Assembly: GCA_021790555.1 (NCBI GenBank)
Contig: JAJYGY010000381.1
Span: 3,574-11,956, forward strand
DNA: 8,383 bases
Origin: a bacterium
Lineage (GTDB): Bacteria; Oederibacteriota; JAJYGY01
Reading direction: 5' to 3'
How positions within the stretch are numbered: position 1 is the first letter of the stretch; every line of letters starts with the position of its first letter. Below, piece after piece: positions 1-5,805 of the stretch. Both the position numbers and the translations under genes were made by a program. The notes under the pieces are model-generated. The model was not told where the DNA came from. It ran no database searches and was given only the letters and a program-made list of their open reading frames with translations.

Positions 1-184
1 AGGCGGCGCTGTTGGCCACCGGGCTGTAGTTCATGCCGCGCACCAGGAAGGCCTTGCAGTTGACCATCAGCTGCCGGCCTGAAATCTGGATCTGGGTGGC
101 GGCCAGGGACCCGGCCAGGCAGAGCGCGCAGGAAAGAATCACGGACGCAACAAAAGTCCTTGTTTTAAACGAGAACGTTCTCAT
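1..184 (-). CDS. Secreted glycoside hydrolase-like protein, N-terminal part only (runs off left edge)
   Basis: The reading frame from the ATG at 184 gives 61 residues before the window ends. It starts with a clear signal peptide: a basic n-region (MRTFSFKTR), a hydrophobic core (VASVILSCALCLAG) and a small-residue cleavage zone near SLAA. The mature start reads QIQISGRQLMVNCKAFLVRG followed by MNYSPV. This resembles the 'V-x-VNGKPFLVRGxNYSP' opening strand seen at the start of many secreted TIM-barrel glycoside hydrolases (GH2, GH5 and GH72-like), so a polysaccharide hydrolase is the best guess; the catalytic part is outside the window. Where relatives usually have Gly-Lys-Pro, this one has Cys-Lys-Ala. 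There is no convincing Shine-Dalgarno before the ATG, and an in-frame GTG three codons upstream has none either. A palindromic operator covers codons 1-5 and a second lies upstream, so the gene is probably repressed by a LacI-family regulator. Confidence 0.68.
   Translation of the reverse strand, partial: MRTFSFKTRTFVASVILSCALCLAGSLAATQIQISGRQLMVNCKAFLVRGMNYSPVANSAA
171..182. promoter_or_regulatory. Proximal LacI-type operator (GAGAACGTTCTC)
   Basis: This is a perfect 12-bp palindrome with an AACGTT core and a central CG, the even-symmetry form typical of LacI-family operators (compare PurR boxes and CcpA cre sites). It lies inside the first codons of the left-edge hydrolase gene, where a bound repressor could block elongation. 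The same core recurs at 229-240. Confidence 0.6.
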
Positions 185-228
185 ATTAGGCACGATAAAA
201 TAAGGATAAATAGCTTTTAGAGTGAAAA

Positions 229-240
229 GAGAACGTTCTT
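229..240. promoter_or_regulatory. Distal LacI-type operator (GAGAACGTTCTT)
   Basis: This is the second copy of the AGAACGTTCT palindrome (perfect at 230-239), with its centre 58 bp from the copy at 171-182. It begins about 10 bases after the TATAAT box at 250-255 on the minus strand, so it would sit just downstream of the transcription start, a usual place for a LacI-family repressor site. Confidence 0.62.
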
Positions 241-249
241 ACAAGATGT

Positions 250-278
250 ATTATATTTGGATTTTTCGGCAATGCAAA
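250..278 (-). promoter_or_regulatory. Promoter for the left-edge hydrolase gene
   Basis: Read on the minus strand, TTTGCA (278-273, 4/6 match to the -35 consensus) is followed after 17 bases by a perfect TATAAT (255-250). The start of transcription would be near 243, giving a leader of about 58 bases that contains the distal operator. The region 185-290 is conspicuously AT-rich compared with the rest of the window. Confidence 0.55.
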
Positions 279-293
279 CAATTCTTGAGTCCA

Positions 294-686
294 TCAGTTG
301 ACGGCGGCCAGAAGATCGCGGAGCCGGTCTTTTTCTTCCTTGGGGGCGCCCGTGAAGCGCAGGCCGGCCGCGTAGGATTCGGGCTGGATCCCATCCCCCT
401 GGCAGCGGACCACTTCCCCGGTCATTTTGACGGGATCGGGAAGGCGGCGGGAGTAGATCTCAAGATGAAGGGTGGAACGGGTGTCGAATTCCTTGCTGCC
501 CCAGACCTTGATGCCGCCCTCGGAAATGTCCTCTGAAAAACAGATGCGGTATCGCCGGGAGTCGGCGCGGGAAAGGCCGGAATTCGCCGCGCCCGCCGGA
601 ATCTGGTGTTCTGAAAGGATGACGAGGTATTGGGCGGAAAAACGGGGATGCCTGCGCTGCTCCTGGACCTTTGCTGTTGGGCTCAT
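294..686 (-). CDS. Small PilZ-domain protein (probable c-di-GMP receptor)
   Basis: A 130-residue protein that is essentially a single PilZ domain. Both halves of the cyclic-di-GMP signature are present: RRHPR at residues 11-15 (RxxxR) and DISEGG at 53-58 (DxSxxG), followed by beta-strand-like segments and a charged C-terminal helix. PilZ proteins bind c-di-GMP in the cytoplasm and adjust motility, surface polysaccharide or secretion through partners; the partner here is unknown. There is no signal peptide or membrane segment. I chose the ATG at 686 because GAGGG (698-694) lies 7 bases upstream and the PilZ motif begins 10 residues in. The frame stays open to 878, but that would run through the tRNA gene. 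A dedicated promoter lies at 739-766, so the gene is probably transcribed separately from the tRNA. Confidence 0.88.
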   Translation of the reverse strand: MSPTAKVQEQRRHPRFSAQYLVILSEHQIPAGAANSGLSRADSRRYRICFSEDISEGGIKVWGSKEFDTRSTLHLEIYSRRLPDPVKMTGEVVRCQGDGIQPESYAAGLRFTGAPKEEKDRLRDLLAAVN

Positions 687-738
687 GGGAAAACCCTCAA
701 AAAGACCCTGCCTGGGCGTTGCTTTGGCCAACCATTCA

Positions 739-766
739 ATTGTACCCGAAAGAAGCCGCTTTTCAA
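739..766 (-). promoter_or_regulatory. Sigma70-type promoter for the PilZ gene
   Basis: On the minus strand TTGAAA (766-761, 5/6) is followed after 16 bases by TACAAT (744-739, 5/6). Transcription would start near 732, leaving a leader of roughly 45 bases before the ATG at 686. It lies between the tRNA gene and the PilZ gene, where an independent promoter would be expected. Confidence 0.6.
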
Positions 767-821
767 TATTTTTAGAGCTGACGCCTTTCAGGGCCCTGGC
801 ACGAATCCGGCGTCTCCGAAG

Positions 822-839
822 CCCGGCGGTCCAGCCGGG
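822..839 (-). other. GC-rich hairpin just after the tRNA 3' end
   Basis: CCCGGC and GCCGGG form a 6-bp stem with a 6-base loop, beginning 11 bases past the encoded CCA of the tRNA. It could mark the 3' end of the tRNA transcript, but no run of T follows it on the minus strand, so it is not a canonical intrinsic terminator. Confidence 0.35.
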
Positions 840-850
840 ACTAAATGGAT

Positions 851-925
851 TGGTCGGGGCGGCGGGATTCGAACCCACGACCCCCTGCGCCCAAGGCAGG
901 TGCGCTACCCCTGCGCTACGCCCCG
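851..925 (-). tRNA. tRNA-Pro, anticodon TGG
   Basis: The minus strand folds as a full 75-base cloverleaf including an encoded CCA. The acceptor stem is CGGGGCG with CGCCCCG, the D arm is GCGC/GCGC, and the anticodon stem CCTGC/GCAGG encloses the loop CTTGGGC. The T arm is GTGGG/CCCGC with loop TTCGAAT, and the discriminator is A73. The loop places TGG at positions 34-36, which reads proline CCA codons and others by wobble. It lies 79 bases after the GH18 gene on the same strand. A weak promoter candidate exists upstream (TTTCCA at 975-970, 17 bases, GAGAAT at 952-947), so it may be transcribed alone, by read-through, or both. Confidence 0.96.
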
Positions 926-928
926 ACT

Positions 929-967
929 CCCGGCCAAACAGCGGGGATTCTCCCAGATTTGGCCGGG
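929..967. repeat. Nested inverted repeat directly upstream of tRNA-Pro
   Basis: CCCGGCCAAA (929-938) and TTTGGCCGGG (958-967) are perfect 10-bp inverted repeats. The 19-base loop holds a smaller GGGA/TCCC stem. A second hairpin, GGGCTT-GGA-AAGCCC at 965-979, shares bases 965-967, so the two cannot form together. The structure fills most of the gap between the GH18 stop codon and the tRNA and ends three bases before the tRNA 5' end. It may be a 3' end signal for the upstream operon or a processing site; neither orientation has a proper T-tract. Confidence 0.6.
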
Positions 968-1004
968 CTTGGAAAGCCCAAAGGCGCGTGGGGAAAGGCG
1001 CCCG

Positions 1005-2951
1005 CTATTTCGCCAGGAACTCCACCCGGTCCACGCTGAGATCGTAGTCCTCGTCGCTGAAGCCGCCGTCCGGCGAAAAGACCAGGGAGCTGACGTCGGT
1101 CCAGGCCATGGGGATCTGGCGGCCCCAGGCGTTCTGCTTGAAGCCGCTCAGGGGCAGGGTGATTTGGGTCCACTCCACGGGGGCCGTGAAGGCGGACCGG
1201 TAGTTGTCGTAGTCCTTCACCGCCAGGCGCTCCAGAAGCACGTCGTAGGTCTTGCCGTCCCCCCTGGCCCAGAAGCGCACGGCCGAGAAGGCGCTCAGGT
1301 CCACGGCCCCGCCGCCCGGGGCCAGGCCGGCGGAAAGCTGGGCGTAGGGCCAGGGGGCCACGCTTCGGCCGTAGTGGCCGTGGATGCGGGCGCAGTATTT
1401 CGGCGAGCCCGGGCAGCCCCCCGGGGTCGGGACGAAAGGCTGGGGCAGCAGCGTGGTCCCCAGGCCGTTGTGGTCCTGGGAAACGCTCCAGGACCCGCCC
1501 AGGGCGTCCTGAAGCGCGCCGTCCTCAAACCCGTCCACCGGCAGCGCTCCGTCCCTGGGTTTGAGCGCCTGGCCCCGGATCACCACCACCGGCAACCGGG
1601 CCACCAGGGCGCGGGCGGCCTGGGCCTTGACGTCCAGCCCCGCCAGGGCGTCCTGCCAGACGCGCAGCTGGACCCGCAGCTTCGCCGGGGAAAGCCTGGC
1701 CACGTCCGGGGAAGCCGGTTCGGGCCCGGGCATCAGGGCCGCCACCTTGCCGGATTTGCCCGCGTCCTCCAGCTGCGAGATCATGCCCTCCAGGTCCCGC
1801 CGTGAGGCGGCTTCGGTGGCCCGCAGGTTGGCCAGCTGCAGGCGCAGGGCCGCCTCGGGAACCTCCGGCCTGGGCCGGTGGAAGGCGCGGGCCACCGCCG
1901 CCATGAGGGGCGTGCCCCCGTCCACCGCGTCGGCTCCCAGGTTCCACACCATGGCCCCGGCCAGGCCCTTTCGCAGGGCATAGCGGCACTTCAGGGCCAC
2001 GGAGCGGGGGTCGTCGTAGGGGATGGTGGCGTCCCCGGACCTGGCCTCCAGGTAGGGAGCCTGGGCCCCCTTGTCCCACAGCGCCCGGTATCCGGGGTCG
2101 CGGACCAGGGGCAGCACCTGGCTGTAGGGGATCTCGGTTCCCTCGTCCGCCTGTCCGGCCGGAAAAGGGTCGCCCAGGCGGGCGGTGTGGAAGACCTCCC
2201 CGAAAAAGGTCAAACCCAGCACCAGCTTGCCGGCGGGTACGCCGTAGGTCCCCTCCAGCAGGCGCACCTGCTGGTCGACCGAAAGCCCGGTGTCGGCGGC
2301 CGGCCGGGAGGGCGGGTACAGGTTGGCGGCGTGGCCGGAATGCCCGCTCCAGGCGCCGCAGTAGTCGTAGGACATCAGGTTGATGAAGTCCACGGCGCGC
2401 GCCACGGCCGTCCAGGAGACGTGCCGGGCCCAGTAGTCCCCTCCCCCCAGGTCCGCGCTGATGACCCAGCCGGGAAAGCGCGCCCGCAGGGCGGAAAGGA
2501 AGGCGGCGTAGGTGGCCTGGTCCGCGTCGGTCAGGGCCCCGGGCTCCCAGTCGATGTCCACGCCGGCGTAGCCGTTGCGGTCCTTCAGCTTCTCCAGGTT
2601 GTCGAAGAACCGGGCCTCGGCCCCGGGGTCGCGGGCCATGCCCAGCCAGTTGTCGGCGTTGGGCGCCTCGCCGCCCACGGACATCAGCAGCTTCACCCCG
2701 TGCCGGCGCGCCAGGGCCGCCAGGGTGGGGTCGAAGTAGCCTCCGGGCACGGCGATCTCCCCGTCGGCCTTGGGCGTGAGGAAGGCGCGGGCGATGTAGT
2801 CCAGGTCCCCGTAGGGGTAGGCCTGGGGCGGGGTGCCGCCGTCGAACCAGGTGGCGGAGAAGCCCAGCAGGATCTTGCGGCGCGCGGCAAGGCAGGGCAG
2901 GCTCATGCCCAGGCAGGCCGCCAGAACCAGGAATTTCCCCACACGCCTCAT
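1005..2951 (-). CDS. Secreted GH18 chitinase-like protein with C-terminal CIA30/CBM-like domain
   Basis: A 648-residue exported protein. Residues 1-22 are a signal peptide; a LAAC at 10-13 could also be read as a short lipobox. Residues about 25-360 form a GH18 TIM barrel with SVGG (91-94), GVDIDWE (130-136, catalytic acid Glu136), MSYD (193-196) and the late-strand Trp336. GH18 enzymes cleave beta-1,4-linked N-acetylglucosamine polymers using the substrate acetamido group. The first Asp of DxxDxDxE is Ala129 here, while Asp132, Asp134 and Glu136 remain, so activity is likely but not certain. Residues about 360-460 are helical and charged. Residues about 470-648 begin DGFEDG and GGSW and resemble CIA30 or CBM beta-sandwich domains. 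A GGGGGAGGGGG stretch sets the ATG at 2951. It is last in the operon, 30 bases after the barrel gene. Confidence is high for the GH18 fold and moderate for chitin as substrate. Confidence 0.88.
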   Translation of the reverse strand: MRRVGKFLVLAACLGMSLPCLAARRKILLGFSATWFDGGTPPQAYPYGDLDYIARAFLTPKADGEIAVPGGYFDPTLAALARRHGVKLLMSVGGEAPNADNWLGMARDPGAEARFFDNLEKLKDRNGYAGVDIDWEPGALTDADQATYAAFLSALRARFPGWVISADLGGGDYWARHVSWTAVARAVDFINLMSYDYCGAWSGHSGHAANLYPPSRPAADTGLSVDQQVRLLEGTYGVPAGKLVLGLTFFGEVFHTARLGDPFPAGQADEGTEIPYSQVLPLVRDPGYRALWDKGAQAPYLEARSGDATIPYDDPRSVALKCRYALRKGLAGAMVWNLGADAVDGGTPLMAAVARAFHRPRPEVPEAALRLQLANLRATEAASRRDLEGMISQLEDAGKSGKVAALMPGPEPASPDVARLSPAKLRVQLRVWQDALAGLDVKAQAARALVARLPVVVIRGQALKPRDGALPVDGFEDGALQDALGGSWSVSQDHNGLGTTLLPQPFVPTPGGCPGSPKYCARIHGHYGRSVAPWPYAQLSAGLAPGGGAVDLSAFSAVRFWARGDGKTYDVLLERLAVKDYDNYRSAFTAPVEWTQITLPLSGFKQNAWGRQIPMAWTDVSSLVFSPDGGFSDEDYDLSVDRVEFLAK

Positions 2952-2981
2952 GCCCCCTCCCCCATGGATGATGCCCGGACC

Positions 2982-4355
2982 TCAGTTCCCCAGCAGCCTT
3001 GCCGGGAAAACGACCAGCTGGAAGAGGTCGTACTCCAGCCCGCCGAAATCGTAGTTCACCCCCGGCAGGATGGAGACCTGCTCCTTGGGGATCCAGCGGA
3101 AGTTGGTGCGGATCAGCCAGCTCTGGCTGGGGTCGGTCCTCAGTTCCCAGCCGAAAACCAGGTCCGGGACCCACACCGACTTCGTCAGGTGGTAGGAGGC
3201 CCCGCCCCCGCTGTCGCTCAGGTCCAGGTCCTCGTGGCCGGCGCCGGCGCCCACGAAGGGCACGAAGCCGTAGAAGTGCGGGTCGAAGAACTTCAGGGCC
3301 TCGGCGAAAAGGCCCTGCTGCGAGGCCTTCAGGTCGGCCCCATAGGCCCGGGCCGATCCGGCGATGGCACGGCTGGCCAGGCGCAGTTCGGCGTCCCAGG
3401 AGAAGAAGTAATAGCCCACGCCGCCGTGGAAGAAGAAGGGCTCCTGGTAGGCCTGCGAAAGGTAGGGCCGCCGGACGTCGAAGTAGTCCGAATCGTTGTG
3501 GTACAGGCGCATGGAAAGCCCGGCCTCCAGGGTGGGGCCGGAAAGCCTGCCCTGCTGCTCCAGGCTGGCCAGCTTCAGCAGTTGCTGGGTCTGGCCGGCC
3601 TGGCCCAGCAGGGCCTGCATGGACCAGCTGGCCTCCAGGCCCACCGAGACCCGGTACCCGGAAAGGTCCAGAAGGCTGGTGGCATACGCGGGGCTGGGCC
3701 GCGCCAGGTCCTGGGCCGCCACCCCCAGGGGCAGCGAGGGGCTGTCGTTGAAGCTCCTCTGCACCTCGAAATCGAGCAGTCCCCCGCCGCTGGAAAGGAA
3801 GGCGAAGCCCAGCCCCAGGGGGAAGACGGTCTGGCTCACCGTCCCGGGATTGGCCCCCGGGTCCTGGCTGTCCGAAAGGGTGAGGGTGCGCCGGAGCAGC
3901 CCGGTGGAGACGAAGGGCCGGAGGCTGTTGGCGCCCAGGGCCCAGGGGAACCACTGCACGCCCGTCTCCATGAAATACGAGGCCGAAAACTCCCGGCCCA
4001 GGTTGACGGAGGGGCTGTCCAGCGGGAACTGCATGTCGATGAGGGCGTGCCCGAAAAAGTGCAGGCCCCCGACCCGCAGGGTCGCCTGCTGCAGGCGCTG
4101 GCTGGACACCGCCGTGGTGCCGCCGCCGGGCGCCGGAAGCAGCCAGGTGGATTGCGAGGGGAACAGGGTCTGGTAGGTCAGGCCCAGCACCGTCGTGGCG
4201 AAGGGCTGCCCGCTTCCCTGGGGGTAGACCTGGCTGTACAGGCTGTTGGAACCCTGGTACAGGCCCGGAAAGGTGATGTCCGGGACCATCAGGGAGGGGG
4301 CGGCCCGCAGGCCGGAAGCCAGGCAGAGCAGGGCGAGGACGCGGAAGGTCTTCAT
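2982..4355 (-). CDS. Predicted outer-membrane beta-barrel protein, family not recognised
   Basis: A 457-residue exported protein that I cannot assign to a named family. Residues 1-19 are a signal peptide (MKTFRVLALLCLASGLRAA). The rest has no hydrophobic helix but many alternating, aromatic-rich strands separated by Gly/Ser/Asp turns, such as SYFMETGVQWFPW (126-138), FFFHGGVGYYFFSW (307-320) and the strands at 395-450. This is the pattern of an outer-membrane barrel. It ends in LLGN rather than the usual terminal Phe or Trp, which is unusual for a BAM substrate. The ATG at 4355 overlaps the amrA stop as ATGA, so translation is probably coupled; GAGG lies 13 bases upstream, rather far. The frame is open upstream to 4475, but that would remove the signal peptide from the N-terminus. 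The GH18 gene follows, suggesting a shared surface role such as glycan uptake or anchoring; this is inference. Confidence 0.72.
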   Translation of the reverse strand: MKTFRVLALLCLASGLRAAPSLMVPDITFPGLYQGSNSLYSQVYPQGSGQPFATTVLGLTYQTLFPSQSTWLLPAPGGGTTAVSSQRLQQATLRVGGLHFFGHALIDMQFPLDSPSVNLGREFSASYFMETGVQWFPWALGANSLRPFVSTGLLRRTLTLSDSQDPGANPGTVSQTVFPLGLGFAFLSSGGGLLDFEVQRSFNDSPSLPLGVAAQDLARPSPAYATSLLDLSGYRVSVGLEASWSMQALLGQAGQTQQLLKLASLEQQGRLSGPTLEAGLSMRLYHNDSDYFDVRRPYLSQAYQEPFFFHGGVGYYFFSWDAELRLASRAIAGSARAYGADLKASQQGLFAEALKFFDPHFYGFVPFVGAGAGHEDLDLSDSGGGASYHLTKSVWVPDLVFGWELRTDPSQSWLIRTNFRWIPKEQVSILPGVNYDFGGLEYDLFQLVVFPARLLGN

Positions 4356-4921
4356 GGAATCGAAACGGCCTCGTAGCGGAAGGCGCGCAGGGCGGGCGAC
4401 CAGTGGGTGTCGGGCAGGCCCGCCTTGCGCTTCAGGTGCCTCACGAATTCCGACGCGTCGGGCAGGGTCTCCCACACCGAGGGCAGGAAGGTGGCCTGGT
4501 GGCGGCCCTCCTCCAGGACCAGGCCGTCCTTTCCGGGCCGCAACTGGGAGATTAAATCGCCTTCCGAGCTGAAAGACAAGGGGATCCTGGGCGTCAGAAC
4601 GGAAAGGTGCGCCTGAAGACCGTCCAACTCAAAGGCCTGGAGGGGCGGAAAGCGCGGGTCCTGGAAGGCGGCGGCGAAGGCGTACCGCGCGCAGGCCGCC
4701 GCCAGGGGCAGGCCCGCCTCCAGGGTGCCGATGCAGCCCCTCAGTTCGCCCAGGCGGTTGAGCGTGACGAAAAGGGCCCGGGGCTCGCCCAGTCTCGGCG
4801 GAAAGGCGGCCGGGTCCACCGGCGCGGGCCGGCCGTGTTCCAGCCCGTGCCGGATGGAGCGGTCGGCCAGGTCCAGAAGTTCCCTCTTTTCCTCCGGGCT
4901 GTAGGCGTCAAGGCCGTCCAT
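4352..4921 (-). CDS. amrA: AmmeMemoRadiSam system protein A (AMMECR1 domain)
   Basis: A 189-residue cytoplasmic protein covering a complete AMMECR1 domain. The family signature LRGCIGTL is present at residues 60-67, with the following RYAFAAAFQDPRFPPL block (79-94) and a late HLSVLTP strand (105-111). AMMECR1 proteins occur from archaea to humans and in bacteria are commonly encoded beside Memo and a radical SAM protein, as here; the reaction they carry out is not settled to my knowledge. The ATG at 4921 has AAGGGGG five bases upstream, inside the 3' end of amrB. The gene overlaps amrB by 14 bases and the barrel gene by 4 bases, so all three are very likely read from one transcript. Confidence 0.95.
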   Translation of the reverse strand: MDGLDAYSPEEKRELLDLADRSIRHGLEHGRPAPVDPAAFPPRLGEPRALFVTLNRLGELRGCIGTLEAGLPLAAACARYAFAAAFQDPRFPPLQAFELDGLQAHLSVLTPRIPLSFSSEGDLISQLRPGKDGLVLEEGRHQATFLPSVWETLPDASEFVRHLKRKAGLPDTHWSPALRAFRYEAVSIP

Positions 4922-5717
4922 GGGCGCCCCCTTCGCGTTCGTGAAAGGCCCAGGCCCCGTAGCCCACCACCCGGTCCCTGGGCCCGGCCGTGTCCCCGGA
5001 ATTGCGCAAGTCCAGGGTGCTGACCTTCATGCGGCGGCCGGCGGCGAGGCGCAGGAAGCCGCGCAGGGGGTGGGCGCCGCAGGCGGCCTCGTCGCCGATG
5101 TCGCCGGGGCGCAGGCCCTCCACGGCCCGGCAGGTGCCTTCGTCCACGGCCGTGGCGGCCTGGTAGGGGAGGTAGTGGCTCAGGTCCGTGCTGACCACCA
5201 CCAGGGTCTCCTCCCCGCCCCACAGCGCCTCCAGGACCCGGGCCAGGTCCTGGGGAGGGCAGCGGCCCACCAGCAGGGGCACCAGCAGGAAGGGCCCCAG
5301 GGCCCGCTGCAAAAAGGGAAGCTGGACCTCCAGGCTGTGCTCCCGGGCGTGGGGGGAATCGGAAACCACCAGGCCCGGCAGGCCGGCCAGGGCGGCGGGG
5401 GCGCCCGGGTCCAGGTCCACCCGGCCCAGGGGCGTGGCGAAGGCGCGGCAGGCCGGCAGGGCCAGGCCTTCCAGGCGCGTGCGGTGCGAGGGCCCCAGCA
5501 GCAGCACCCGCCGGATCCACGGGCAGGGCCGCGCGCGGGCGAAGGCGCTGGCGGCCACCGGGCCGGAATAGGGATACCCGGCGTGGGGAGCCACCAGGGC
5601 CTTGGGCGCGGGCCCGGCGCCGGCCCGGTCCAGCAGTCCGTCCACCTGGGCCGCCAGTTCCCCGGGGTCTTCCGGATAAAACAGCCCGGCCACGGCCGGG
5701 GGCCGCTCCGCCCGCAT
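4908..5717 (-). CDS. amrB: AmmeMemoRadiSam system protein B (Memo family)
   Basis: A 269-residue Memo-family protein of normal length. Memo proteins have the fold of class III extradiol dioxygenases and LigB-like enzymes and bind a metal. Matching motifs are PHAGYPYSG (44-52), GPSH (75-78), EHSLEVQLPF (126-135), STDLSHY (176-182) and ACGAHP (212-217). His45, His78 and Cys213 are the expected metal-site residues by comparison with human Memo. The ATG at 5717 is fixed by a strong AGGAGG (5728-5723) with a 5-base spacer. The frame is open upstream to 6206, but that part is antisense to amrS and unlike Memo. It is the first gene of the minus-strand run amrB-amrA-barrel-GH18 and divergent from amrS. 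I did not find a clear promoter for it in the 88-bp gap. Confidence 0.95.
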   Translation of the reverse strand: MRAERPPAVAGLFYPEDPGELAAQVDGLLDRAGAGPAPKALVAPHAGYPYSGPVAASAFARARPCPWIRRVLLLGPSHRTRLEGLALPACRAFATPLGRVDLDPGAPAALAGLPGLVVSDSPHAREHSLEVQLPFLQRALGPFLLVPLLVGRCPPQDLARVLEALWGGEETLVVVSTDLSHYLPYQAATAVDEGTCRAVEGLRPGDIGDEAACGAHPLRGFLRLAAGRRMKVSTLDLRNSGDTAGPRDRVVGYGAWAFHEREGGAHGRP

Positions 5718-5732
5718 GCCCGCCTCCTGAAC

Positions 5733-5761
5733 TTGCGGCCCGCCCCGGACCGCGCTATCCT
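5733..5761 (+). promoter_or_regulatory. Weak promoter candidate for amrS
   Basis: TTGCGG (5733-5738), 17 bases, then TATCCT (5756-5761) is a partial sigma70 match in the divergent amrB/amrS gap. Transcription would begin near 5768, at the start of the 16-bp palindrome. The -35 match is poor, so this is tentative. Confidence 0.3.
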
Positions 5762-5767
5762 GGAACA

Positions 5768-5783
5768 GGCCCGGATCCGGGCC
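5768..5783. promoter_or_regulatory. 16-bp perfect palindrome between amrB and amrS
   Basis: GGCCCGGATCCGGGCC is a perfect even palindrome in the only non-coding DNA between the divergent halves of the amr system, ten bases before the amrS ribosome-binding site. It could be an operator acting on both genes or a hairpin in the amrS leader. High GC makes chance palindromes more common, so confidence is modest. Confidence 0.4.
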
Positions 5784-5792
5784 CGCCAACCC

Positions 5793-5797
5793 AGGAG
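5793..5797 (+). promoter_or_regulatory. Ribosome-binding site fixing the GTG start of amrS
   Basis: AGGAG with an 8-base spacer precedes the GTG at 5806. It is the reason for choosing this start, since the gene has no early ATG. Confidence 0.75.
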
Positions 5798-5805
5798 CCA
5801 ACGCC

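Noticed and set aside
216..244. An alternative promoter TTGTAA-17-TCTAAA overlapping the distal operator
   Set aside because: Both hexamers match at only 4 of 6, and the nearby TATAAT box at 250-255 is a better -10; kept only as a possibility.
294..878. A longer version of the PilZ protein starting at 878
   Set aside because: The extra 64 residues would be read through the 3' part of the tRNA gene and the PilZ promoter; the ATG at 686 has a proper ribosome-binding site.
845..1039. A small plus-strand protein across the tRNA region
   Set aside because: It is the reverse strand of the tRNA-Pro gene and its leader; such reading frames over tRNA genes are a common artefact.
1525..3954. A long minus-strand frame overlapping the GH18 and barrel genes out of register
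   Set aside because: It is a shifted reading of the real genes with an Ala/Gly/Pro/Arg-rich product.
1878..4376. A long plus-strand open frame opposite the GH18 and barrel genes
   Set aside because: Same cause: low-complexity composition, no recognisable motif, and signal peptides, motifs and ribosome-binding sites on the other strand.
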